A stretch of DNA of 64,000 nt from the NCBI GenBank assembly GCA_028015205.1, contig CM051517.1, positions 12,510,501 to 12,574,500 of the forward strand. The letters are read 5' to 3'. The DNA is from Mytilisepta virgata (lineage: Eukaryota > Mollusca > Bivalvia > Mytilida > Mytilidae). The stretch's first letter is position 1. Each line of letters opens with the position of its first letter. Below the pieces are notes generated by a model that was not told where the DNA came from, made no database searches, and worked only from the letters and a program-made list of their open reading frames with translations. Positions 22,429 to 32,880 of the stretch are shown in pieces. Position numbers and translations under genes: made by a program.

Positions 22429-24259
22429 TGTCGCGTGAGGAGATTTCGTCCGTGAGAATTGCCAGTTCCGTTTCCGATTTCCGGTTTGGCTGTCGGATCT
22501 CACATAGGGGGTCGTGAGCATAACCAGTCCATGAGATCATCCAGCACAACAAAATGTAAAAACAACATCGATTGCGGACCAGACAAAACGCTATTTTGTA
22601 ATTTGTCGACGTACGATGTATAAAGAAAATTAAATTTTGGATGCATTTTAATATCATTTATTTATTTATAATCATAGATATAAAATCCCAGATTATTACT
22701 ATCATGTTAATTGTTCTTGATCAAATAATATTAATTAATTCACAAACCAATGTAAATCCTTTCAGGATTGAAGACACTGCTAATAAATTTACGATTTTTA
22801 TGGGATAATTAATTGGATAAAAATGATGATACTGATAATAAAATGCAAACAATTACTAAGTCAATTAAACAATATACCTTAATTCAGCAAACATTTGTTT
22901 TGGGGAAAATGGGGGGGGGGGGCCTATTAATTTAAAAAAAAAGTTTCTTGAACAAATGTTAAAGAAAAGTTTCCTTCATTTTTTGGCAACTTGCTCAAAT
23001 AATATTAATTAATTCACAGACTAATGGTTTTCTGAAAGTGGCTTTTGTTTTTACCGCAGAGGTAAACTGTTTTTGCCTTTGAAAGAGAGACAATTCTTTT
23101 TTGTTCTGTTGAGTCAAACAAATTTCTTCCTTTATAAAATATTGTTAAATCTAGTAATTGCATTCTATGGTCCTTTATATGTAAACGGGGTAAAAATATG
23201 CACAGGCTGGCAATTCTCATGGCTCATATTCACCATCTTTACAATATTCTGTCATTCTATGGTACTTTATATGTAAACAGGGTAAAAATATGCATAGGCT
23301 GGCAATTCTCATGGCTCATACTGATCATGACTATAATATTCTATCATTTCATGGTACTTTATATGTAAACGGTAAAAATATGCACAGGCTGGCAATTCTC
23401 ATGGCTCATACTGATCCTATATACAATATTCTATCATTCTATGGTACTTTATATGTAAACGGGGTAAAAATATGCACAGGCTTGCAAATCTCATGGCTCA
23501 TACTGATTATATATACAAAATTCTGTCATTCTATGGTACTTTATATGTAAACGGGGTAAAAATATGCACAGGCTGGCAATTCTCATGGCTATATATGATC
23601 AATATGGGCCATAAGAATTGCCAGCCTGTGCATATTTTTATCCCGTTTACAAATTAAGTACCATAAAATGATAGAATATTATAGTCATGATCAGTATGAG
23701 CCATGAGAATTGCCAGCCTATGCATATTCCTACCCTGTTTACATATAAAGTAACATAGAATGACAGATTATTGTATATATGATCAGTATGAGCCATGAGA
23801 ATTGCCAGCCTGTGCATATTTGTACCCTGTTTACACATAAAGTACCATAGACTGGCAGAATATTGTATATATGATCAGTATAAGCCATGAGAATTGCCAG
23901 CCTGTGCACATTTTTACCCTGTTTACATATAAAGTACCATAGAATGACAGAATATTGTAATGATGACGAATATGAGCCATGAGAATTGCCAGCCTGTGTT
24001 ATTAAAAATTATAATATGTATGTAAATGTTTGTTTATGTTTATTTTGTTCATTTTCTGCATAATTCAATAGCAATCAGTACAAATTAAACACACGACATA
24101 TGTTTTTGCCACCCATTCCCGGAAGTCATATATCAGACGGAAGTACCTGTTGGCTAGTAGCCGCATGAGGTGCTCACGCCGGAACTGCATCGAAATAGTT
24201 CCGCCTTTATACGCATGCGGGACGTCAAATCCTCACGGACGAAATCTCCTCACGCGACA
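22429..24259. mobile_element. 1.83-kb inverted-repeat element inside repeat B
   Basis: The 28 bp starting TGTCGCGTGAGGAGATTTCG (22429-22456) recur as a perfect complement at 24232-24259, with weaker similarity further in. The host repeat reads AAAATGAGGAAACTTT elsewhere; here it is AAAATGAGG, the element, then GAGGAAATATT, giving a 4-bp duplication GAGG. No transposase frame. It carries the large palindrome. Confidence 0.68.
23201..23998. repeat. Near-perfect 0.8-kb palindrome of 92-bp units
   Basis: Five direct units anchored on GGCTGGCAATTCTCATGGCT begin at 23205, 23297, 23387, 23479 and 23571. Five inverted units end at 23626, 23718, 23810, 23902 and 23994. Spacing is 90-92 bp, and every pair is centred on 23598-23600. 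Each unit also carries CATTCTATGGTACTTTATAT and GTAAACGGGGTAAAAATATG. A partial direct unit precedes the array from about 23158. Confidence 0.9.
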
Positions 24260-25444
24260 GAGGAAATATTATAAAGGATCTCCCATATCTGCTTCCTGTC
24301 AAGTTTCGTTCCATTTGGGCAAGCGATTTCAGAGGAGAATATTCTTTTATATTAGCCAATCAAAAACAAGAACTGCCTATGGTGACCATATATGTACTCC
24401 AATCTGGATGAAATAAAGAAATTTTGTAAAGAACCTCCCATTGATGCTTTCTGTCAAGTTTCGTCCCATTTGGCCAAGCATTTCCAGAGAAAAAAATGTT
24501 TTAATCAACCAATGAGAAACAAGAACTGTCCAAGGTGGCCATATTTGTAGTCCGATCGGGACAAAATGAGGAAACTTTATAAAGGACCCCTATATATCCT
24601 TCCTGTCAAGTTTTGTTCCATTTGGCCCAGCAGTTTCATCAGAGACGATTTTTGAAAACTCAGCCAATCAGAAACAACAATTGCCCATGGCGGTCAGGTT
24701 TGTTGTACGATCTGGACGAAATGAGCAATCTTTACAAAGGACCTTACATAGATGCTTCCTGCCAAATTTAATTCCATTTGACCCAGTGGTTTCAGAGGAG
24801 AAGATTAAAATGTGAAAAGTTAACGGACGATGGACGCCAAGTGATGACAAAAGCTCACATGGCCTTTGGCAAGGTTAGCTAAAAAGCAACAATGCTTTTA
24901 TTGTCATGATTGTTGCTCTTCATCTATGTTAATCACTGAAAGGTCAAGTATGACTGAAAATCTAAGGAAAATCTTTTATTATATTCAAAATAAGCATTAA
25001 ATAATGGTCTAAAGCTTTTGTTGTAATGCTTGTGATTTTTAAATCAACTCTCGAATTCAATTATTTTTTTTTTAAAAAAAATATCTAAACCAGAATTTTT
25101 TTCCATAGTTATGAAAAAACAGATGATTATTTTTTTGGCCCTTGCTGCAACAGATTAGTTGTTTTCCTCCCCTTTAGAATCAGAATTTAAAAAAAAAAAC
25201 ATAACCCCCCCCCCCCCACCCTTTTGAAGTTAAATGGTTGTTTCCTTAGTGGAGATTACTTCATAGATGTATGTTTTTTTTAAAGTAAATCTGGTATTCG
25301 AAAAAAAAGCTTATTTTTAAAAAGCACAATGTCACCAAAGAAATATTACAAAATAACAGAAACGAAGTTAGATTGTGTATTGACATGGTTGATCATGGTT
25401 ACAGGTGTATAACAAATAGTCGTTTTCTACTATTGATTTCTTAC

Positions 25445-25555
25445 CTGTTTTGTTATTGTTAGTGTCAAAGTCTACATTCTGCTCCTAAAGTCAAATCAAC
25501 TGTTTTGTTAATGTTTATGTCAAAGTCTACATTCTGCTCCTAAAGTCAAACAGAT
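25445..25555 (-). other. Tandemly duplicated 55-bp exon-like sequence
   Basis: On the minus strand a TTTAG acceptor, 40 bases, then an ACAG|GTAAGA donor (exon 25484-25445). A 55-bp direct copy upstream keeps the acceptor but reads GTTGAT where the donor should be. It contains no usable start codon. It could be a 5' untranslated exon of the coiled-coil gene, 6.9 kb upstream, or chance. Confidence 0.25.
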
Positions 25556-26330
25556 TTTTAACTCCAATATGATGTTTAATGGTAGACGGTTCTATTTTAC
25601 AACGGTAACCCACTTTTACAGGAACAGTTTAAAAGTAGTTGCAAAAGACAAATCGAGGAATCTCCCGCTATTCGAGACTCTTTTGATCTGTCAATACTAA
25701 TTTTCATGCAAATTATATCATTTATTTTTACTGTCCTACCTGTAAATCACCTTTAATCACGTTGTTACATAACATACACATGCTATCATCTATGGTTGAC
25801 TGATCACAACTTACCTATTAATACAAAATTTTCAGCGTAAATTAATTGCTATAAATGGATTTTAACTTTGCACTTATGAAACATGAGACCTACACAATTA
25901 AACTTCCCTTTGAACTAAATGTACAAGTATAGTTTTCTAAAAATTTAAAAGGCTACTTTCGGTTTCAAAATCATAAACGGGTCATTTAAAAAAAGTCCAT
26001 TTTCCTGTCTACCTATGTTAAAAATATATTCAGACACAATGGCATTATTTTTTTATGCTTAACCAAAAGTTCGCAATACTTATAGAATGAGAACGATTTT
26101 CTCCTTGCAATCCAAAATAAATTGATTTTGAAGCTCGGTATTGTGCAATTTGCGAGTGTCCGGACTGAGAGAACCATGTTTGCACATTATTTTTCAATGA
26201 TTTTTTGTATGCTTTCAAATCGGAAAAATTAATTTTTTGAATAGCATATAATCGAATTTTAACAAGAAAGTAAAGTCTTGAAGATATTTATATATCTGCT
26301 CATAAAAAATTAAATTATGCTGGCGTCCAT
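25556..26330. other. AT-rich stretch, nothing recognised
   Basis: No gene, terminal repeat or tandem structure seen. Confidence 0.4.
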
Positions 26331-26334
26331 GAAA

Positions 26335-27023
26335 TGCATGTCTGTCCTGTTACCGGTGAAAAATTTGCAGAGCAATAATTTTTGCCTGCAAATACGAATA
26401 TCTTCTATGATGAAATCAAAAGCATACAATTTTTTCAAAACAACAGAACGTTAGAAGAAACGGAAGCGAAGTTATAACCAGAAAAGTAAGTCAAACTGAT
26501 AGCTTACCCTTTTAAAATGTCTATCATATTACCAACAAATTTATACATTACTACACCTATACGTTCTCAAAAGGGTCACTAACTGTTTGGAAACAAAGAA
26601 CGCTGACTGAAAAAACTATACACCGATGTAAGGGGAGCTGTTATTTCCAAATATAATCAATAAACATATAATTTTGTCCATCCTGTTACTGTCTATCCTG
26701 TTACCTTGAATAAAGTAACAATATAGACAGATTAAGTATAAGAATAAACAACTATGTATCTGTAGACCTTATGAAATACTTGAAAATGAAATGAAACGTT
26801 TGATATTACATATATCTTTAAGAAAAAACAAACAAATGTGCAAGGGGAGTTGATGTTTTGCAATAGAATCAATAAACATATAATTTTGTCTATCCTGTTA
26901 CTGTCTGTCCTGTTACCCCAACTTGGTAACAGGATCGACAAATATGTATATGTAAACCTTCGATGTCCGTTCCTGTTACCATAGAAAATAGCGTTTTACT
27001 AAAATTATATGTAATCAAAGAAC
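26335..27023. repeat. Diverged duplication with recurring CCTGTTAC motif
   Basis: Two copies about 210 bp apart (from 26632 and 26842) share GGGGAG(C/T)TG...AATCAATAAACATATAATTTTG. Motifs of type TGTC(T/C)(A/G)TCCTGTTAC recur in both orientations at 26340, 26680, 26693, 26890, 26903, 26930 (inverted) and 27405 (inverted). Confidence 0.6.
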
Positions 27024-27255
27024 CAGGGGCGGGTCTAGGTGAGGGCGTAATGGGCGTACGCCCCCCTTTAAAAAAAAAAAAAATCGGCATAAAAAATATC
27101 AAACCCTGACACTTTAAATATAAAATATACATGCTCCAAGTCAGGAACCGTTACATTAGTGCATTTCACAATTATTTTATGTTTTTTAGCAAAAAAGGTC
27201 CAAAAAAATTTTATTATACGCCCCCCCCCCTTCATATATCCTGGAAACGCCCCTG
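27024..27255. mobile_element. MITE with CAGGGGCG termini, 5-bp duplication
   Basis: Terminal CAGGGGCG and CGCCCCTG are perfect inverted repeats, flanked on both sides by AGAAC (27019-27023 and 27256-27260). The second copy, 33882-34258, is in opposite orientation with flanks AAAAT. Confidence 0.72.
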
Positions 27256-27260
27256 AGAAC

Positions 27261-29500
27261 TATGTGTTGCATTGATTTAAAAGTCCAATATAAGCCGAAT
27301 ATAAGTAAGTGCTTCCGTTGGTTTTACGTTGATTGTAGCAAATGCAGCATTTGAAAATCTACATTTTTAGTTTTTTTCAGGATAGTAAAAAAAAAATTCA
27401 CAAATGTGGTAACAGGATAGACAAAATTTTGCACCATCAGTCGAAAATGTGTCAATAATATTTTTATGTTATGTCATTAAGATTGCATATTTAAGTATTT
27501 TGTTCAAGAAGTATCATATATTTTGCAAGTTTAATAAATATGATGATTCAAGCAAATTGTTTTTTTCCTCAATTTTGCAATGCTAAAAATGCACATTTTT
27601 TGAAAATCACCCAAATACTAAAGGAAGAGACAGTTTTCTTTGAGCGGTAAAAATATTGAGACTGTTTGAGATATAACATATAATAGTGACATTCAGTAGT
27701 TCCCAAGTTTGCCCTCAGAAGAATTTCTTTTTCTTAGAAAACTGAGTTTTGTGTGAAAATGTTCTAAAAAAACGCCCGTCATTGGGAAAAGTATTATTCA
27801 CATGATTTATATTTTATTATCTCCCATTTTGAAATAACATTTTTGCTAAAGTTAATTTCATTTTTGTGATAATATCTATTTTGGTAAAATTTAACTTTCT
27901 ATAAAACGGGAATAATCATTTAACATAAAAAAAAATAATTATTATAATTAGATATTCGGTTTACTTTAAATATTTTGCAAAAGATATAGTTATATTGTAC
28001 CATAATTTATAATTAGTATATTTGATTTAAAGCCTATTGTTCAAACTGTCGCGATTCCGACAGGTATAAAATCTGTTAACAATCACACTTTCTAGATTTG
28101 TTTTGGAGTTTGCTAATTTGGATACTTTACGAAATGCAAAGCTAAGTTCCCTTCCTTAAAGTTTTTGAAGTTTAATCGAAGATTTCAGTTTCTAAATTAA
28201 AATGAAGACTACGTTAAAAATTTCCGCTTAATGTCTTTACAACCAAGTATGTTTTTCTAGGATTATTATTTATGGGGTCATTTTTACTTTGCCAGTGTTG
28301 TTTTTCCCAAATTATAATTATTTTTTGTAAGGAATTCCTATTTATATTTTTTAATTATATGTTTCGAATCTTTGTTCTATGTTATCATGTTTAATAAATT
28401 ATGAAAACCAGCGTAACGAACTGCATGTCTCAATTGCTACTGTCCTTCAGTCTGTGCATTTGCTTGTCAGTAAATTAGTGGTTTATTGTGAAACTTTTAT
28501 TTGAGGTTTGTCGTAATAGCAACTCTAGACATTTTAATACACAGCGGGGCTTGGAAAGGCATAGCTGTCAGACCCTCCCGTTACATATCCTTTTCGTACC
28601 AAACAAGTGACACCGCCGTGAAACATTGAATAATAATATTGTTTACACAGTATTAATAGTAGGTAAAATAGATTTAAACATACGAAAGCCCCCATTTTAT
28701 TTGATCACCGTCACAGGAAACGCGTGATTCAGTCAATGTACTTCTTTTAGCATTTTAATGTGTAATTTACAACTCGTTTCCAAAAAATCACATGGGGACC
28801 AAAATTTCGACGAACAATTAAGAAAACATTTGATCCTAGTCACCCATAAAATTAAATGGTTGTTCCCTAAAGGAATACGATACACTGATCTTTTGTTGAA
28901 AATTTACCACATGATAGATTTTTATGTATAATTTTCAACTACGGAAAGAAAAAAAACCTACCTTCGTGACTTAGTTTTTAAGATACTGATTTTGGTATAT
29001 TTGAGCCAAAATCCTAAACAGATTTTGTGACAATCTTAACCAAGAGTGGACACACTAAATGTCTCGCCTGAGTATGCACGTGGACACAGAATAATGATTA
29101 TCTGATACCCCACATTGCAACTCAAAGGAAAATGCGATAAAAGAAATAGTAATGGTCAGGCGATAATTTGTCTGAAAAATCTCATGCATGTCATTCAGGT
29201 GTCAGACTGGCATGTACCCACTAAGAACTATCTAGGTATTACAGTTGCTGAGAAATGGATATAATCATGAAACTTGGACGCAGATTTTATATTTATGTTT
29301 ATGAAGTCAGTGAACCATGAAAATGAGGTCAGGGTCACAAGACAAGTATATTGCGGCAAACCTTATGCGATAAGCTATCTCTGGACCATAAATCGTAATT
29401 GTAAATATTATATGTGCAAAGTTATTAAAGTTTTAGAAAAGTTTACGCCGCCGTCGCCGCCGTAAAGTAATACCTATATCTCGCCTTGGCGACTTTTTGT
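27261..29500. other. AT-rich intergenic stretch
   Basis: No gene supported. A solo Harbinger-like end (ATTAAATGGTTGTTCCC followed by TAA) lies at 28850-28870. Short G+C-rich (GCC)n-like text occurs at 29448-29464. Confidence 0.45.
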
Positions 29501-29501
29501 C

Positions 29502-29645
29502 GATATCTTGAGTCCCGTTAGAAAGTCTTTAAAAACACTCGTGTCCACTCTGACACCCTCTCCGGTCCCCATTAGTCTGCCATCTCGCTTCCAAAATCGT
29601 TCCAAGTATAACACTCCATGAAACACCTTGAACCTTTTAAATTAA
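29502..29645 (-). pseudogene. Fossil coding fragment, copy of 32368-32510
   Basis: About 144 bp nearly identical to 32368-32510. On the minus strand one frame is open throughout and includes FKVFHGVLYLERFWKRDGRL and VDTSVFKDFLTGLKIS. The 32.4-kb copy has a stop in that frame. I do not recognise the protein; a mobile-element or virus-like origin is possible. Confidence 0.5.
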
Positions 29646-30030
29646 CATTAAGTCATGAAGGTTGTTTTTCTTTCCGTTTCCATCTGGTAATTTTTCAACA
29701 AAAATCAGTAAATGAACATTATTGTGTCGTATTCCCTTAAACTGAGATTAACAACTTCAAACGCTATGGAAATTTTAGGTTTGATAATTTCTGAAAATAC
29801 TAGAACTGATATGTCAATAGGTCTTTGGCTGATAACTGATCTATATTGCCTTTCATTTTTATCCCTTTTAACCTGCGTATTAAAGTTCATTTTATTGATT
29901 TTTTAAAGATATCTTTATTTTTTTTAAAAATTATGAGCTTATATATCTACTTAGAGAGAACATACTCCGTGTCTAAATTTCTAAGTAAAATTAAAAGTAA
30001 AAAAAAAACATATCTAAAGAGTAGTTAAGA
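29646..30030. other. AT-rich stretch, nothing recognised
   Basis: Overlapping short frames on both strands are low-complexity. No motif. Confidence 0.4.
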
Positions 30031-30034
30031 ACCC

Positions 30035-30440
30035 CAAAAAGTGTACTTTTTTAATCAAAGTTCCAACGGCATGTTTGAAACCCCCTTAAAATAGTCACAT
30101 GACTATTTCGCCCCCCTTTCCTTGTGATTTTTTAATTTTTTTAACCAAAGTTGGTTTATCACTGCTGCCTTAGAATTGTACTTTTTTTCTGATTAAAGTT
30201 CCAACGGCACTTTCGAAACCCTCCTCCACAGGACTATTTCGCCCCCCTTTCCTTGTAATTTTATTTTACCAAAGCTGTTTATCACCGCTACCGCAAAAAA
30301 GTGTACTTTTTTTCTAATCAAAGTTCCAACAGCACATTTGAAACTCCCCTCAATATAACCACATGACTATTTTGCCCCCTTTTCTTTGCGAGTTATTTTT
30401 ATTTTTTTTTACCAAAGTTGGTTTATCACCGCTGTATCTA
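30035..30440 (+). repeat. Tandem repeat, three units of about 123-136 bp
   Basis: Units begin near 30041, 30177 and 30300 and share GTACTTTTTT...CAAAGTTCCAAC, CATGACTATTT(C/T)GCCCCC and AAAGTTGGTTTATCACCGCT. Confidence 0.8.
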
Positions 30441-31049
30441 CTAATCGGTTGAGACAGAGTGATAAAAATATCAAGGCACCTCTTCAAACTTGATATCTAC
30501 CTCAATATCATTCATTCAAGTTAAAGGAGAGCGCAACCAAGTAATTCCACTAGAACATACCACTCCAACGAATATCTCATCATCTTTTTTCAAATTCCCG
30601 TGTGAATTCAATATCGTTTTGATAATCATGAATTATGGAAATTCTGGTTCCAAATCTTCTGGAAAAGTACCACTTAGTGTTTCCTTTTTATAACATGAGA
30701 TGTATGTAACTGGTCCTTCCTTTCCGCCGAAGAATAGGCGAATAGCAAATGTGAGCTTACACTTATCCTTGAATTTTAAAATTTGGTAATCATTACTGAG
30801 ATAATTTAAAAAAATGGGTCAAAGACACAAATGGCCGGGTTGCTTTACTGGGTGTTTACTGTAGTGGTGACAAAGGTGATTACAAGATCATATTGCACAT
30901 TGGCAGTCATGAATATTTATATAGACAAAAGTCAATCAGAAGTGACATCACAAATTGTATCCTCATTTAAAAATGGTAAGAAATCCTCAGTGCTTGAATA
31001 ATGAAAGTCTTCAAGAATTGCAAAAATTTTCTCAAAACATATCCATAAA
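30441..31049. other. AT-rich stretch, nothing recognised
   Basis: No gene or element boundary seen. Confidence 0.35.
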
Positions 31050-31910
31050 TTGAAGTGCAAATCTTCAATATATATAGAAACCAATCTAATTAAAAACCGA
31101 TCTCTCAACGCTCCCGTTTTCTGATATGTCGCGTGGGAGATCTAACGAAACCCGCTTTGAGGTCACATGTGAGTGACCTCGTAGGTGTGTCCTGTTCGAC
31201 CAATGAAATTGCGGCTTAGGCGATCTTGTAAGTTGATCGTGTGGTAAAGGGATGTAACTCATTTTATTAACAAAGAAATCGTCAGTCCCCAGAATTCATA
31301 AACTGTTTTGATTGGCTTATTGATAGGAAGTCAACTCATTTGCATGTCATTATAAATTCAGTTCCAGTTCACTCACATGTGACCTCAAAGCGGATTTCGT
31401 TAGATCTCCCACGCGACATATCAGAAAATGGGAGCGATGAGAGATCGGTTTTTAATTAGATTGTATAGAAACATTCTTTCAACTTTCAAGGATGTGGGTG
31501 ACAAACTGTAGGAGGAGTTGATTTCACAAAATAGGTACCCTCTATTGAAGATGTCAATAAAAAAAACGACTAAGTTCCAAAGTTTGGAAAAATGGAAATA
31601 ATTCCTGAAATAATTCCATAAAGTGAGGTGCACATCTTCAATATATATAGAAATATCCTATGAAGTTTCAAGGATATGGGTGACAAACTGTAGGAGGAGT
31701 TGATTTCGCAAAATAGGTACCCTCTATTGAAGATGTCAATAAAAAAACGACTAAGTTCCAAAGTTTGGAAAAATGGGAAATAATTCCTGAAATAATTCCG
31801 TAAAGTGAGGTGCACATCTTCAATATATATAGAAACATTCTAAGAAGTTTCAAGGATATGGGTGAAAAACTGTAGGAGGAGTTGACTTCGCAAAATAGGT
31901 ACCCATTTTC
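31050..31910 (+). repeat. 182-bp tandem repeat, interrupted
   Basis: Units share ATCTTCAATATATATAGAAA, GGATATGGGTGACAAACTGT and GGAGGAGTTGATTTC, recurring near 31052, 31624 and 31806. The first unit is split by the element at 31082-31463. Overlapping minus-strand frames are repeat artefacts. Confidence 0.8.
31082..31463. mobile_element. MULE-like MITE, ~98-bp inverted repeats, 9-bp duplication
   Basis: 382 bp. The ends CAATCTAATTAAAAACCGAT and ATCGGTTTTTAATTAGATTG begin arms of about 98 bp that are near-perfect complements, up to CACATGTGAGTG and its partner. The 9-mer TATAGAAAC flanks both sides (31073-31081 and 31464-31472). The neighbouring repeat units, which read TATAGAAACATTCT without the insert, show the empty site. 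Long inverted repeats plus a 9-bp duplication match Mutator-like elements. It is too short to encode a transposase. Confidence 0.85.
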
Positions 31911-31990
31911 ACCGCCCGCCCGCCGCCGCCGCCCGCCGCCGCCCGCCGCCGCCCGCCGCCGCCCGCCGCCGCCCGCCGCCGCCAGCCGCC
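31911..31990. repeat. GCC/CCCGCC-rich short tandem array
   Basis: An almost uninterrupted CGCCGCCGCC/CGCCC array of about 80 bp in an AT-rich setting, at the end of a 182-bp repeat unit. G-rich on the minus strand. Confidence 0.9.
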
Positions 31991-32084
31991 CGCTCGACAT
32001 TCACCATACTATAACCCGGATTTGCACTCTGTGCAACCCGGCCAAAAACTAGGGGGAGAGTGTAAAAGCTTACCGTTAATTTCA

Positions 32085-32675
32085 AAAGGTCTTTTTTTTA
32101 TCATGTCTAGTTAAATCATTTACCGGAAGTCCAAATGGTATCGGAGTAATACGAGGAGCGATGGGATATGTAGACATACCGAATAAACCACCTAGAGAGA
32201 AATTATAAGTGTATCTGTCTAAAGGAGGTATAGTACTAACCGCAGGACTTAGATATACATGCTGATATTGCTCATTAGGAGTTAACGTAAATTATTTTAC
32301 TTCATAACCAGTATCTTCCCTTATAATAACTACCACATATTTACCGATATAACCCATTCGGAATTCGATATCTTGAGTCCCGTTAGAAAGTCTTTAAAAA
32401 CACTCGTGTCCACTCTGCCACCCTATCCGGTCCCCATTAGTCTGCCATCTCGCTTCCAAAATCGTTCGAAGTATAACACTCCATGAAACACCTTGAACCT
32501 TTTAAATCAATGTCAATACTAACAGTCAATATTTTCTGAAAAAGTCTTATACTATCTTGCTCATCAAGTAACCTAGCTTCATATTCTCCGTTGGAGCTAA
32601 TTGAAACACTAAACACCAATACTCTACTGGATCTGAGAGAGGGGAACTTTGCTGATTTAATTGGTTTTGCCATCT
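32085..32675 (-). pseudogene. Fossil protein fragment, unknown mobile or viral origin
   Basis: Minus strand. A frame at 32673-32437 starts MAKPIKSAKFPSLRSSRVLV. Further on, another frame (about 32365-32085) reads GYIGKYVVVIIREDTGYEV, a stop, then YLSPAVSTIPPLDRYTYNFS and FGMSTYPIAPRITPIPFGLP, ending at a stop near 32085. The residue composition looks like real protein, but stops and shifts break it. Part of it (32368-32510) is duplicated at 29502. I cannot assign a family. Confidence 0.45.
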
Positions 32676-32689
32676 TGGTTGACAGTCCA

Positions 32690-32880
32690 GGTCATCGGAC
32701 ACACCTCTGTAAGAGGACCATTTAAGGAACATTGCTGCCAAGTCTGGTTCCAATTGGTCAAGTGGTTTAAGGCAAGAATATTTTTCAATGAATTTTCTCA
32801 TAGGGCCCTATGTTAAACTAAGTTCGGCTGTGGCGGCCATCTTGGTTAATTGTCCGGGTCATTGAACCTTCTAAATGCAT
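32690..32880 (+). repeat. Bivalve-type dispersed repeat fragment C
   Basis: Contains GGTTCCAATTGGTCAAGTGG and GGCGGCCATCTTGGTTAATT, as in the 60.7-62.3 kb block. Confidence 0.65.

Larger units (their letters stand above)
21533..24884 (+). repeat. Bivalve-type dispersed repeat, copy B (interrupted)
   Basis: Starts AGAGGCTCAGAGGGCTGAGC and ends in GGACGCCAAGTGATGACAAA then GGTTAGCTAAAAAG. Multiple units contain TTCCATTTGGCCAAGCG and CAATCAGAAACAAGAACTGC. It is split by the element at 22429-24259. Confidence 0.7.
21201..25245. mobile_element. PIF/Harbinger-like element, 4.05 kb, nested inserts
   Basis: The left end GGGAACAACCATTTAACTTC and the right end GAAGTTAAATGGTTGTTTCC are inverted copies, each followed inward by a poly-G/C tract and T/A-rich sequence. 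TTA flanks both ends (21198-21200 and 25246-25248), fitting the TWA target duplication of PIF/Harbinger transposons. No transposase frame is seen, so it is non-autonomous. Most of its length is other repeats inserted inside it. Confidence 0.65.

Noticed and set aside
23073..23838. Frames encoding repeated MHRLAILMAHTD, and a CRISPR-like look of the 92-bp units
   Set aside because: The units are direct and then mirrored, have no distinct spacers, and lie in a eukaryotic transposon. The frames are repeat translations.
31421..32000. Overlapping minus-strand frames of 70-110 codons
   Set aside because: They follow the 182-bp tandem repeat and the GCC array, and they repeat the same text. No domain.
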